NCBI GenBank assembly: GCA_964469565.1
Contig: CAYXZD010000007.1
Location: 100,440 to 164,439, forward strand
DNA: 64,000 nt
Direction: 5' to 3'
Origin: GCA-2720975 sp964469565
GTDB lineage: Bacteria; Planctomycetota; UBA1135; GCA-002686595
The notes beneath the pieces were generated by a model that worked only from the letters and a program-made list of their open reading frames with translations, ran no database searches and had not been told where the DNA came from. Position numbers and translations under genes: made by a program. Shown here one piece after another: positions 34,823 through 43,811 of the stretch; the stretch's first letter is position 1; each line of letters begins with the position of its first letter.

Positions 34823-35545
34823 ATGCCCCACCACACCGATCAAGGAGCCCGCTGGCGCGAGCGCTTGGCCGCCGCTCAGGTGATGCTGGTTTATACCCCC
34901 GAGGTTCTCGACGATCGGGATCCGTGGAGCGCCCTCGACGAGTTGCTCCCTGTGGTAGACGTGATTCAGGTGCGGCCCAAACCCATCGGCCCATCCCAGG
35001 CACCGGCACCCGCCCGTACCACCTTGGACTGTGCGCGCGCGATCCTCAGCCGCGTGCAAGGAATGGAGTCTGGGCCCCTCGTACTCGTTGACGATCGGGT
35101 CGATGTGGCACGCATCCTGGGCGCGGAAGGACTCGCCGGGGTCCACCTTGGCCGGGCCGACATGAACCCCATCGATGCGCGCGAATTCCTAGGGCCAGAA
35201 CCGCTCATCGGCCTCTCAACCCATTCCCTTCAACAGGTGCTGAGAGCCAGCGAGACGCCGGTGGACTACATTGGCTTGGGTCCGGTTTTCCCAACGCTGA
35301 CCAAAGAAAAAGTACAGGGAGCCCAAACGGTATTCGTGGGACCGGAGCGCGCCTGGCTCGCGCACGAGGCCAGCCCCATCCCCGTGTTTCCCATCGGCGG
35401 AATCAACCCACTGAACGCGCTCGAGCTAAGCCAGGTTGGCCGAGCCGCTGTGGCGAGCGCCCTGCTCTGCTCACCACGCCCACGCCAGGAAGCCGAGCAC
35501 CTCCGGGCCGCCCTGACCCCAACCGACGGACAAACGTCGTACTAG
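34823..35545 (+). CDS. thiE: Thiamine-phosphate synthase (ThiE-like)
   Basis: Joins the thiazole and pyrimidine moieties to give thiamine phosphate. 240 residues with VIQVRPKP, LVDDRVDVARILGAEGLAGVH, GLSTHSLQQ, VDYIGLGPVFPT and FPIGGINPLNA, which mark a ThiE/TenI barrel. The phosphate-binding and diphosphate-contact segments appear conserved; TenI (aminase) is a weaker alternative, as VDDRVDVA and GPVFPT favour ThiE. GTG 34808 is a possible upstream start. No TPP riboswitch is recognisable. Its stop codon shares the palindrome CTAG with the stop codon of convergent queA. Confidence 0.88.
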   Translation: MPHHTDQGARWRERLAAAQVMLVYTPEVLDDRDPWSALDELLPVVDVIQVRPKPIGPSQAPAPARTTLDCARAILSRVQGMESGPLVLVDDRVDVARILGAEGLAGVHLGRADMNPIDAREFLGPEPLIGLSTHSLQQVLRASETPVDYIGLGPVFPTLTKEKVQGAQTVFVGPERAWLAHEASPIPVFPIGGINPLNALELSQVGRAAVASALLCSPRPRQEAEHLRAALTPTDGQTSY

Positions 35546-36669
35546 GGAAGGATCAGCATGGCATCGCCGTAGCTGTAGAACCGATAGCCCCGCTCAATCG
35601 CTTCGTGGTACAGCACTAAGAGGGTCTCCCTCCCCGTCAGCGTGCTCACCAGCATCAATAACGTGCTGCGCGGTAGATGGAAATTGGTCAACAATCCGTC
35701 GACGCATCGCAGGCTGCAGCCCGGGTACAAGAACAGTTGGGTAGACCCCTGACTTGCGACAAGTTTCCCTCCTTGAGCCGCACTCTCCAGCGCCCGGACA
35801 CTCGTCGTGCCCACAGCAACGACCCGCCCTCCACGCTCTCGACACGCTTGCACCTTGGCCACAGTTTCCTCTCCCACCCTGAACCACTCCGCATGCATGG
35901 GATGCTCGCGGGGATCCTCCGCAGTCACAGGCTGGAAAGTGCCAAGCCCCACGTGCAAGGTCACCTGCGCCACATCCACACCCCGACCCTCCAGCCGCGC
36001 TAGCAAGTCTTCCGTCAGATGCAGGCCCGCCGTGGGAGCAGCCACGGCACCCAGCTCTTGCGCAAAAACCGTTTGATATCGCTCGCGATCAACGCCAGCG
36101 CGCCCGTCCCCTTCCGGCGCCCGCTGAATATAGGGGGGCAGGGGCATCTGCCCAGCTTCAGCGAGCAGGGCTTCGACGGACTCCGGACAAAGCAAGTTCC
36201 CCCCCGCATCCACGACCTCCATGGTCCACGTGGCGGCCGGGGTTCCCTGGCCATCAACACAGCGCTGGATTGCACGCACTTGGTGACCATGATCCGGCAG
36301 GCTCAGACATTCGCCCGGCTTCAGCTTACGCGCGGGACGCACGAGTACTTCCCATGCGCCGGCCTTGGGATCTGCCTCCCCACCCACACCGACAGAATCT
36401 TTCAGCCCGAGGAAGAGCAACTCAACGCGCCCGCCACTCTCGCGCCTCGTGAACAGGCGGGCCGGCCGCACACGGGTGTCATTGACCACGAGCAAATCCC
36501 CGGGCTGCAATGACTCTGGCAGGTCACGCACCTGCTGATGAAGGCATTGCCCGCTCCCCAAGGAGTAATTCAACAGGCGCGCCTCGTCCCGTGGCTCAAG
36601 CGCCTCTTGGGCTATCAGCTCACTGGGAAGGGTGTAGTCGTAGTCGCTGAGTCGCACGGCAGAAAGCAA
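35542..36669 (-). CDS. queA: tRNA preQ1(34) S-adenosylmethionine ribosyltransferase-isomerase
   Basis: Transfers the ribosyl moiety of SAM to preQ1 in tRNA anticodons, producing epoxyqueuosine. 375 residues. Signatures: LSDYDYTLPSELIAQ, LLVVNDTRVRPARLF, MPLPPYIQR, ERYQTVFAQELGAVAAPTAG, LHVGLGTFQPV, VAVGTTSVRALES and LLTNFHLPRSTLLMLV. All family motifs are intact. It overlaps thiE tail to tail by four bases. Together with queG this supplies the final two steps of queuosine synthesis; earlier genes are not in the window. Confidence 0.97.
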   Translation of the reverse strand: MLSAVRLSDYDYTLPSELIAQEALEPRDEARLLNYSLGSGQCLHQQVRDLPESLQPGDLLVVNDTRVRPARLFTRRESGGRVELLFLGLKDSVGVGGEADPKAGAWEVLVRPARKLKPGECLSLPDHGHQVRAIQRCVDGQGTPAATWTMEVVDAGGNLLCPESVEALLAEAGQMPLPPYIQRAPEGDGRAGVDRERYQTVFAQELGAVAAPTAGLHLTEDLLARLEGRGVDVAQVTLHVGLGTFQPVTAEDPREHPMHAEWFRVGEETVAKVQACRERGGRVVAVGTTSVRALESAAQGGKLVASQGSTQLFLYPGCSLRCVDGLLTNFHLPRSTLLMLVSTLTGRETLLVLYHEAIERGYRFYSYGDAMLILP

Positions 36670-36705
36670 AGGATCGCGCGCGGAAGGATACCCAGCAGAA
36701 TCGAC

Positions 36706-39375
36706 TCAGGCGAGGCCGAACTCCTCCATGCGCGCCGCGAGGGTATCGGGATCCCAGCCTAAGTACATGGCCGCGCGGGTCTTATTGCTTCGCCCCGAGT
36801 CCAGTCGGGTGTACTCAAGTGCGGCTTGCACATCCGCGCACCGCGGTCGCCGAGAAGGCAGCCGATCCAAGTACGTAACCCCGTGGGATGCGAGGATCTC
36901 TTGCAATTCAGAAAGGCCCACAAACGAACCCTGCGCGTCCAACACGAGTTTGAGCAAGGCACCCTCCAGGTCCGGCACACCACCCTCCCACTCCTGGCGC
37001 CAGAGCAGGCCCAGGGCCGCATCGTCCAGCTCTAACTGCGCGCCTCCGTGGCGCTCGCGGAGCACCGTCAACAGGCCGTGAATCAACTCGGGGAGTTCGA
37101 GGCGGCGCTCGCAGAGGCAGCGCACGGGCACCTCGACCGGAGCCAGAATCCGAAGCAGACGTGGATCGATCTGACCTTCCTTGCCCGACTGGGCCAATGA
37201 ACCCGTATGGTGAATGAGAACCTGCCCATGGGCGTGTTGTTCCAGCGCGGCCGCCAAGTGACGCTGCGCGGCCCCCTCCCAACGCGGGAGCCCCTCAAAC
37301 ACTGCACACCCCGACTGCAGCGCCTCATCCACTTGCTGGCGCGAAGGGACGTCGATGCTTCCCAGGGGATATTCCTTGGGCCTAACTCGCAAATCCTCCT
37401 GAGAATCCTGGAGTGGCAGCCTCTCAGCGAGCGCACGCTCGAACTGCATGAGTCGCATCAGAATACGCTTGCCGACACCAATGGGGCCGCTCAGAACACA
37501 GGGCACCCGGGCACGGCCTACCTTGATCAGGCGTTCAACAAGTCCTGCCCAAGCCTCGCCACCCGAGGCAAACGCAAGGTCGAATCCAAAGTGCGACCGA
37601 TGCCAAACAGCAAACGAATCTAAATACCAAGACAATGCACCGACCTGGATGGCTTGCGCCACCCGATCAATATCATTGGTTTTGAAGGCTCTCCGGCGCT
37701 CAGATTCCAGTGCTAACAACGCCACGACCCTCCCTGCCCAGTAAACAGGAACCACGAAACCCGAGCCCGCACCTTGTGCCTGGGCCAAGCCCCTGTCCGA
37801 TTCATCAAAGCGTGCCACTGCAGCGGTGTTCAAGGCACGCTGGAGTGCCAGTCCCTCTCCAGGGGCGGATTCACCCAGCCCCTCACCCCCCGATCCGGCG
37901 GGCACCAACCCATCAACGCCCACAAGGAATCCCCACCAGCGCCTTTTCCTCAACTTCATGCCCAGCCCATCGACGAGCCTAGTAAATGTCTGACCCGCAT
38001 GGACAAGGGGTAGGGACTGCTGGGCAGGCGCTGAGTCCGTGTCGGACGCATCGGAATCAGCCTCCTGCGTCCCGTCCGATGGCTGGCAAACCACGGTCTC
38101 CTGCGAAGTCATCAAGCCGCGCCCCCAACTCTCTAAACGCTCGCGGGCGGGTAGGAGTACGTGTCGGTATTCAACCTGCACCCACCCGGCGTATTCCTGA
38201 TCACATCCCACGCGTGGAATGGGAATCAGGGCTAGGGAGCGGCTGGAAGGATCCAGGGCTCCCTCAAGATTGGGCGCAGTGCCGCGCAGCCTTCGCGTAA
38301 CCGCACGACCCTTGAGTAACAACTCCTGCTCGCAGCTTCCCCGTGAACGCCATGCGCGATCCCGACCCCGATGCCAGGCCGCCACGTGGCGCTCCAAACT
38401 CGCGGGCACCTGGACACGTCCAAGTTGGGTCGCTGTCGAATCAAAACCAACTTGCACAACAACGCCCGCCCCGAGTTCTTCCCGGGTCCCCATGGCACTG
38501 GACGGGTCAATGGGCCTGCGACCACGTACCTCCGCACCGGGTAAACTCGGCAGAAGCTCGGGCCATTCCTCGCGCAATTCGCACAATCCGCGGGGCAGCC
38601 CGTCACGCAAGGCCACAGACTGGCTTGCACCCGAAGGCATGGTCCTTGCAAGCACAGGAGTACCCCTTCCAGCACAATCAGGCAGATGGCTCCCCTGGCT
38701 CAATTCCACGAGCACATGCACCCAACGATTCAATAACTCGGCACGGCCTGCGAGGGTTCCCACACGATCGCCCCAGTCCGCCAGCCCATCGAGGGCCTTG
38801 CGTAGGCGCCCCCCATCGAGTCGAGCTGCGGCACAGTCCGCAGCATATTCCAATGCGGACCAACCCAGACAGTCTCCGCCGGGCACTTCGAAGGTCAGGG
38901 GTTTCTCCCCGGCAAGCCGAGCAAGCCGCGTCCTCCAGAGTAAGACGCGATCCCGGGAGACACCCAATCGCTCGGCACCCGCAATGAGGCGGCGCGCGTT
39001 ATCGAGGGCCGACTCTCCCGGCCCCGGCACCTCGGGAACGCAATAGCCGAGGGGGCGCAGGGACTCCAAGCGTGTCCAGGCCTCTTGATAACCCAGGCGC
39101 GGACGTCCGAAGCCATGGAATGAATCAACTGGGATGAGCGACCCTAGGCTGTGCTGTAGGAGGCTCTCGATCCCTTCCTGCAGCCGGCGATCGAGGACCC
39201 ACTGAAGCTCCCTGCGAGCACGGGTCTGTCCAATTCCCACGGTGGGAGCTGCGGTTGCAGCGGAATCAGCCTCTAGCAACCTGAGATGAGTCACCCAACG
39301 CCTTGCATGGGCTAGGTCGCGCTGCGAATCGCGCGGAAAGAGCGTCGAGATGATGTCGGAGTGGAGTTGGCTCAA
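36706..39375 (-). CDS. GAF and degenerate AAA+ regulator with Fis-type HTH
   Basis: A large regulator of about 889 residues. After a poorly conserved N-terminal half there are one or two GAF-like segments, the better one containing GSGFVVPVYWAGRVVALLAL and FKTNDIDRVAQAIQ. An AAA+ module resembling sigma-54 activators follows, with Walker A SGPIGVGKRIL, but no GAFTGA loop, and the Walker B site reads AVFEGLPRW instead of LFLDEI. A Fis-like HTH (NKTRAAMYLGWDPDTLAARM) ends the protein. It should bind DNA but is unlikely to remodel sigma-54 polymerase. The frame is open to 39618, but that would overlap the sigma-like gene by 211 bases, so TTG 39375 is the likeliest start; this is uncertain. Confidence 0.7.
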   Translation of the reverse strand: MSQLHSDIISTLFPRDSQRDLAHARRWVTHLRLLEADSAATAAPTVGIGQTRARRELQWVLDRRLQEGIESLLQHSLGSLIPVDSFHGFGRPRLGYQEAWTRLESLRPLGYCVPEVPGPGESALDNARRLIAGAERLGVSRDRVLLWRTRLARLAGEKPLTFEVPGGDCLGWSALEYAADCAAARLDGGRLRKALDGLADWGDRVGTLAGRAELLNRWVHVLVELSQGSHLPDCAGRGTPVLARTMPSGASQSVALRDGLPRGLCELREEWPELLPSLPGAEVRGRRPIDPSSAMGTREELGAGVVVQVGFDSTATQLGRVQVPASLERHVAAWHRGRDRAWRSRGSCEQELLLKGRAVTRRLRGTAPNLEGALDPSSRSLALIPIPRVGCDQEYAGWVQVEYRHVLLPARERLESWGRGLMTSQETVVCQPSDGTQEADSDASDTDSAPAQQSLPLVHAGQTFTRLVDGLGMKLRKRRWWGFLVGVDGLVPAGSGGEGLGESAPGEGLALQRALNTAAVARFDESDRGLAQAQGAGSGFVVPVYWAGRVVALLALESERRRAFKTNDIDRVAQAIQVGALSWYLDSFAVWHRSHFGFDLAFASGGEAWAGLVERLIKVGRARVPCVLSGPIGVGKRILMRLMQFERALAERLPLQDSQEDLRVRPKEYPLGSIDVPSRQQVDEALQSGCAVFEGLPRWEGAAQRHLAAALEQHAHGQVLIHHTGSLAQSGKEGQIDPRLLRILAPVEVPVRCLCERRLELPELIHGLLTVLRERHGGAQLELDDAALGLLWRQEWEGGVPDLEGALLKLVLDAQGSFVGLSELQEILASHGVTYLDRLPSRRPRCADVQAALEYTRLDSGRSNKTRAAMYLGWDPDTLAARMEEFGLA

Positions 39376-39407
39376 GTCGGTGTGGGAGAGAGTTTCGGGG
39401 AGATGGG

Positions 39408-40154
39408 CTAGCGACCCGGTTGTTGAGGATGGGCGGACTTCAAGACCCGCTCGAGGGAATCCCTTACGCGCCTTGCCACTTGAACCACACTGACTCCCTC
39501 GCGCTCGGCAAGGGCTTCGGCACTCTCTCCACTGAGAACCACGGCCATGAACGAGAGGCGCTCGAGCCGGGTGAGTTGATTGAACGCAACACACACGCGC
39601 CGGGAATCGGCAGGGCAAATACCGAGGGGTTCGCCGATCGCCTCATGCACACCCTGGTCAAAGGGAATCGTAGGCTGGGGGCCAAGCGAACCGGCGCATG
39701 CGTAGGCGGCCTCCTTGCGCAATTCATCCGTGGCACCATCGACATGATCCTCAAGCCATTGATCGAACCGTGGGAGACCCGAGTATGTCCCAGCCCCGAG
39801 TGCGATGCGAGTCAGCGCACGCAAGTGCACGCGATCAGCATCAAGAAGGAGTGCCCGTTGGCGTAGGCGCACGCCGACAACCCGCCGCAGGCCCAGCGGA
39901 TCCCCTTGGGACAACCTGGCAATGATCCCGCGCGGGCCTCCACCGCACAAGTATCGGCGCCAATCGAGAGCACCCCCGTCTTGGGCCGGCAGGCCCCCTA
40001 GGAAACTGGACCGTGTCTGGGATGGATCCCATGGACTGGGCGGAGAAATGCGGGCACGGGACGCGCGCAAGAATGCACCCTTGCCATTGCCCCGGGCTGG
40101 GGCGAGCGTCACTTTGGAGCGATGGGGGAGCTGACGCCGAGTCTGCGAAGTCAT
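39408..40154 (-). CDS. Sigma-70-family-like protein
   Basis: 248 residues. The C-terminal part has a good region-4-like helix-turn-helix (LTRLERLSFMAVVLSGESAE, ALAEREGVSVVQVARRVRDS). The middle has a diverged region-2-like segment (LPRFDQWLEDHVDGATDELR). The N-terminal 55 residues are basic and low-complexity. Probably a diverged ECF-type sigma factor or a decoy with an incomplete core-binding region. It is immediately upstream of, and in the same direction as, the GAF/AAA+ regulator, with its stop only 32 bases before the proposed start of that gene. The two form an evident regulatory pair. Confidence 0.65.
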   Translation of the reverse strand: MTSQTRRQLPHRSKVTLAPARGNGKGAFLRASRARISPPSPWDPSQTRSSFLGGLPAQDGGALDWRRYLCGGGPRGIIARLSQGDPLGLRRVVGVRLRQRALLLDADRVHLRALTRIALGAGTYSGLPRFDQWLEDHVDGATDELRKEAAYACAGSLGPQPTIPFDQGVHEAIGEPLGICPADSRRVCVAFNQLTRLERLSFMAVVLSGESAEALAEREGVSVVQVARRVRDSLERVLKSAHPQQPGR

Positions 40155-40550
40155 GGCGGCTTGGGGGTGAATTGTGGGGGGAAGCGTCGCGGGGTGGAGA
40201 GGACCCGTGGCTCATATTGTGACACCCGCAATGTAAGAGCAGGGTGAATAAACCCCCTAGGGGCCCTAGGATGGCCACTGAAGGGCCTCTGGCGGGGGGT
40301 ACACACAGGCTGCACGATCCCGCCCTCCCGGAATTCCCCACTTTGGCCGACGCCAATCACCCAGGGACGCTGTCGAAAACTCACCCAACTCGCCTCGCAT
40401 CAAGCGCATTTGCGCACATTGCCATGGAAAAACGGGTGCTTGTAGGGGGGCCCAGTTCCTAGTATCCGCCTGCATCGCCGAAGCAATGCTCCGAAAGTGT
40501 CATTCCCCCAGCCCCTTCCGGGCCCCAACCCCGGACATCCTCACCCACCT
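40155..40550. other. Divergent intergenic region between the sigma-like gene and fabI
   Basis: Contains CCTAGG-GGC-CCTAGG near 40255-40270 and an AT-richer patch (CATATTGTGACACC) near 40213. No confident promoter or operator. FabI could start at GTG 40497 within this stretch. Confidence 0.35.
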
Positions 40551-41330
40551 GTGACCAAAATCCTCGAAGGCAAGACTGGCATTATCTTTGGTGTGGCCAA
40601 CCACCGCTCGATTGCGTGGGGCTGCGCCAAATCCCTAGCGGACGCCGGAATGCGCCTCGCCTTTACCTACGTGGGAGACCGCCTAGAGGAAACGGTACGG
40701 ACGCTGGCCGAGGAACTCCCCGGCTCAATCGTCCTTCCTTGTGACGTCACTCAACCCGAGCAAATCGATGAAGTCTTCGATGTCGTCCGCGAAGAGTTTG
40801 GGTTCCTCGATACAGTCGTCCACGCCATCGCCTTCGCTAAGCGAGAAGAACTACAGGGGGATTTTTACCACACCACTAAGGATGGGTACATGCTGGCACA
40901 CGAGGTCAGCGCGTACTCTCTCACTGCCATTTCCCGGCGTGCCCTGCCCCTCATGAAGGACCGGGAAGGGTCCATTGTCACGCTCACCTACCTAGGCTCA
41001 GAGCGCGTCATCCCCAATTACAATATCATGGGGATCGCCAAGGCCGCTTTAGAAGCCAGCGTGCGATACCTTGCGGCTGACCTAGGCCCGCGTGGGATCC
41101 GAGTCAATGCAATCAGTGCAGGTCCGATCCGTACCCTGGCGGCCTCTGGAGTGAAAGATTTCGGAGGCATGACCGCTCATATTGCCAGCCAAGCTCCTCT
41201 GCGCCGCAACGTCACTTCCGAAGAAGTCGGCGACACCTGCTTGTTCCTGTGTGGCCCCCACTCCCGGGGCATTACCGGCACGACCCTGTTTGTGGATGCT
41301 GGATTCCACATCATGGGCATGGGCGTCTGA
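40551..41330 (+). CDS. fabI: Enoyl-[acyl-carrier-protein] reductase (NADH), FabI
   Basis: Final reduction in each fatty-acid elongation cycle. 259 residues from GTG 40551 (MTKILEGKTGIIFGVANHRS), the usual FabI start context; GTG 40497 would add 18 proline-rich residues. Motifs: GVANHRSIAWG (cofactor loop), LPCDVTQPEQI, VHAIAFA, the catalytic Tyr-x6-Lys in YNIMGIAKAALE, and IRVNAISAGPIRTLAASG. The triclosan-target architecture appears conserved. It heads a plus-strand run with the FKBP and O-methyltransferase genes, 157 bases from the next gene. Confidence 0.95.
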   Translation: MTKILEGKTGIIFGVANHRSIAWGCAKSLADAGMRLAFTYVGDRLEETVRTLAEELPGSIVLPCDVTQPEQIDEVFDVVREEFGFLDTVVHAIAFAKREELQGDFYHTTKDGYMLAHEVSAYSLTAISRRALPLMKDREGSIVTLTYLGSERVIPNYNIMGIAKAALEASVRYLAADLGPRGIRVNAISAGPIRTLAASGVKDFGGMTAHIASQAPLRRNVTSEEVGDTCLFLCGPHSRGITGTTLFVDAGFHIMGMGV

Positions 41331-41487
41331 CCTCCCTGGGTGCCGCGCGGCAACCACAAGGCACCCAAAGGCACCCTTCGGGCAATCAGAGGAATCCTCA
41401 CCCTCGGGCCGTAGTCGGATGAAGGGTAAGTCACTAGAGTGCAATCCTCATCGTGCCCGACAACCATGATCCGCCCCCGGAGATCCT

Positions 41488-42693
41488 TTGCTAAACACGC
41501 CTCTTCGCCACCTTGCCCCCATCCTCTGCACCCTCAGCCTGACGGCTTCCGGGGCCTTTGCCCAGGTGCCCGTTCCAGAGATACCCACTGAGACACCACC
41601 TATTCCAGCCGATACGGTAGTGGTCACGACGGATTCGGGCCTTTCGTACTCAGTCCTGGCCCAGGGCAACGGCGGCAACTCCCCCGTTTACGGGGATCGA
41701 GTCAAAGTTCACTACACCGGATGGCTCGTCGACGGCACGCTCTTCGACTCTTCGCGCCAACGCAATCAGCCCGCCGAATTCGCCGTGGGACGAGTCATCG
41801 ACGGTTGGAATGAAGCCCTCGGCCTGATGACGCCTGGCTCACGCTTCAAGCTCACGATTCCCGCTGCCCTTGCGTACGGAGAAGAGGGCCGCCCCGGGAT
41901 TCCCGCCAATTCCACCCTCATCTTTGACGTCGAACTCCTAGCGATCACAGCGCGGACCATGGCGTACGTGCCATGGGATGCCGCCGCTGTGCAGACCCTT
42001 GATTCTGGACTTGAGTACGTGCCGATTCACAACGGCAGCGGCCAAGCTTGCGCCGAGGCCGACGCCGTGATGATCGAGTTCGCCATGTATGACGAGGCCG
42101 GCAAGCCCGTGCTGAGTTCCGCCATGGAGGGCGCCCCACTCCTAGGTGACCCCAAGAAGCTTCCTTTGGAGTTCTTAACCGAACTCATGGCTAACGCCCA
42201 CCAAGGCACCCACGTCAATATCCTTGTCCCCTCTGAAAAGATGTCCCGCCTCAAGGGCATGCCCGGAGTGGTCGAGGGACAGTCCTACCTCTGGCAAGTC
42301 AAAATCATTAGTGCTATGGCATTCAAGAAACCCGAATTCGTTCTGCCTCCCGACGAGGAACTGACCACGACCGCGAGCGGTCTCAAGTACAAAGTCATAC
42401 GCGAAGGCTCGGGAGCCCATCCCACCGCAGCCAACAGCGTAGTCGCCCATTATGCGGGTTGGACCATCGAGGGCACGCCCTTCGACAACTCCTATGACCG
42501 TGGCGAACCGTCCACCTTCCCCCTGACGCGCGTGATCGCCGGCTGGACCGAGGGGCTGCAGCTCATGCAACCCGGGTCAATGGTGCTCTTCGTCATTCCC
42601 TCCGAGCTGGGCTACGGCGAAAACGGTTCACCCCCTGTCATCAAACCCGGCGCAACCCTCGTGTTCGTCGTGGAACTGGTCGACGTGCGATGA
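41488..42693 (+). CDS. Exported FKBP-type peptidyl-prolyl isomerase with three modules
   Basis: 401 residues, TTG start with GGAG five bases upstream. The signal peptide LAPILCTLSLTASGAFAQ directs export. FKBP module 1 (about 45-153) has VKVHYTGWLVDGTLFDSS and IPAALAYGEEG. The middle module (about 165-275) keeps the FKBP outline but lacks the YTG and AYG active-site motifs. Module 3 (about 295-401) has VVAHYAGWTIEGTPFDNS and IPSELGYGENG. Two active sites are expected, with the middle one structural. Likely a periplasmic folding catalyst. Its stop overlaps the start of the O-methyltransferase gene (ATGA), so they are coupled. Confidence 0.9.
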   Translation: MLNTPLRHLAPILCTLSLTASGAFAQVPVPEIPTETPPIPADTVVVTTDSGLSYSVLAQGNGGNSPVYGDRVKVHYTGWLVDGTLFDSSRQRNQPAEFAVGRVIDGWNEALGLMTPGSRFKLTIPAALAYGEEGRPGIPANSTLIFDVELLAITARTMAYVPWDAAAVQTLDSGLEYVPIHNGSGQACAEADAVMIEFAMYDEAGKPVLSSAMEGAPLLGDPKKLPLEFLTELMANAHQGTHVNILVPSEKMSRLKGMPGVVEGQSYLWQVKIISAMAFKKPEFVLPPDEELTTTASGLKYKVIREGSGAHPTAANSVVAHYAGWTIEGTPFDNSYDRGEPSTFPLTRVIAGWTEGLQLMQPGSMVLFVIPSELGYGENGSPPVIKPGATLVFVVELVDVR

Positions 42694-43781
42694 GCGCCGA
42701 GGGCCGCCGCAAACCAGCGGCCGACCCTCACTCCCCTGGGTCCGCGCAACAGGACGAGCAAGCTCGGGCCGAGCATGGCGCGGGCTTCGCCCTCGACGAC
42801 CGCCCGATTTATGACAGCTACATCGCCGGACGGCGCAGCGCAGCTCTGACCGTGGCGGTGCACGTGGGCCTCTTCGACGCCCTCGATCAAGGACCCCTCA
42901 CCCTCGCCGAACTCGAGCAGCGCCTAGGTTTCTCCGCAAGGGGGACTCGCTCCCTCATGGTGGCTCTAACAGCCATCGGTGTGGTGACCCCAGAGGGGCA
43001 GGGATACGCCCTCAGCCCCGCCGCCGCCGCCTATCTCGTCCGTGGGCTCCCCGGCTCCCTCGTCGGCTTGATCGACCTAGAGATGGAGCACTTCCTGTCA
43101 CCTGCATCGCTACTCGATGCCCTGCGCAGGGACAGCAGTTCCACCTACGGAGGTGTCGACCCCTGGGAGCAACATGAGCAAGACCCCGAGGCTGCCGCAC
43201 GCTTTACTGCGGCCATGCACAGCGTGAGCGAACGCCCCGCTGAGGGCTTTGCGAAGGTCGCCGCGCTCCATTCGGCGCAGCGAGTCTTGGACGTGGGCGG
43301 CGGGTCGGGAGCCCTGTGCATCGCCCTAGCCCGCGCCTATCCCCACCTTCATTGCACCGTTTGGGATCTTCCGGTGGTTTGCAAGATCGCCGAGGAATAC
43401 GCGATACAAGCTGGCCTAGCCGGTCAATTGAATTGCATCCCAGGTGACATGTGGGGCGAGCCCTTTCCTACCGACTGCGATACGGTGCTGCTTTCACAGA
43501 TCCTGCACGACTGGCCCCACGAAAAGGGGCGCATTCTCTTGGCCAAGGCTTTCAAGTGTCTGCCTCCCGGGGGACGCATCTTGATTCACGAAAAACTCAT
43601 CGATACCGACGGCGGCCCCCTGGCGAATGCCCTGGTGAATCTCGATATGATGGTCTGGACCGAGGGCCAACAATACAGCGCGGCCGAACTCGATGAGCTC
43701 TTGGTGGAGGCCGGCTTTGAAGAGGTAATCTGCACCCCCTCGACGGGTTACTGGTCGTTGGTGAGCGCTCGCAAACCCTAG
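42690..43781 (+). CDS. O-methyltransferase (hydroxyindole/COMT-like)
   Basis: 363 residues. An N-terminal winged-helix dimerisation domain (about 40-125, LFDALDQGPLTLAELEQRLG) is followed by the catalytic Rossmann domain with RVLDVGGGSGALCIALAR (SAM motif I), TVWDLP, PGDMWGEPFP and LSQILHDWPHEKG, where His is the expected general base. This is the Methyltransf_2 family, which methylates small hydroxylated aromatics or polyketides. Coupled to the FKBP gene by a four-base overlap. No biosynthetic cluster surrounds it, so the substrate is unknown. Confidence 0.87.
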   Translation: MSAEGRRKPAADPHSPGSAQQDEQARAEHGAGFALDDRPIYDSYIAGRRSAALTVAVHVGLFDALDQGPLTLAELEQRLGFSARGTRSLMVALTAIGVVTPEGQGYALSPAAAAYLVRGLPGSLVGLIDLEMEHFLSPASLLDALRRDSSSTYGGVDPWEQHEQDPEAAARFTAAMHSVSERPAEGFAKVAALHSAQRVLDVGGGSGALCIALARAYPHLHCTVWDLPVVCKIAEEYAIQAGLAGQLNCIPGDMWGEPFPTDCDTVLLSQILHDWPHEKGRILLAKAFKCLPPGGRILIHEKLIDTDGGPLANALVNLDMMVWTEGQQYSAAELDELLVEAGFEEVICTPSTGYWSLVSARKP

Positions 43782-43811
43782 AATCGTAGGCACCCTCCTG
43801 GCACCCCCGCG

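Noticed and set aside
39376..39618. N-terminal extension of the GAF/AAA+ regulator
   Set aside because: Most of it overlaps the region-4-like end of the sigma-like gene on the same strand in another frame; the extension is Cys/Arg/Pro-rich and lacks similarity.
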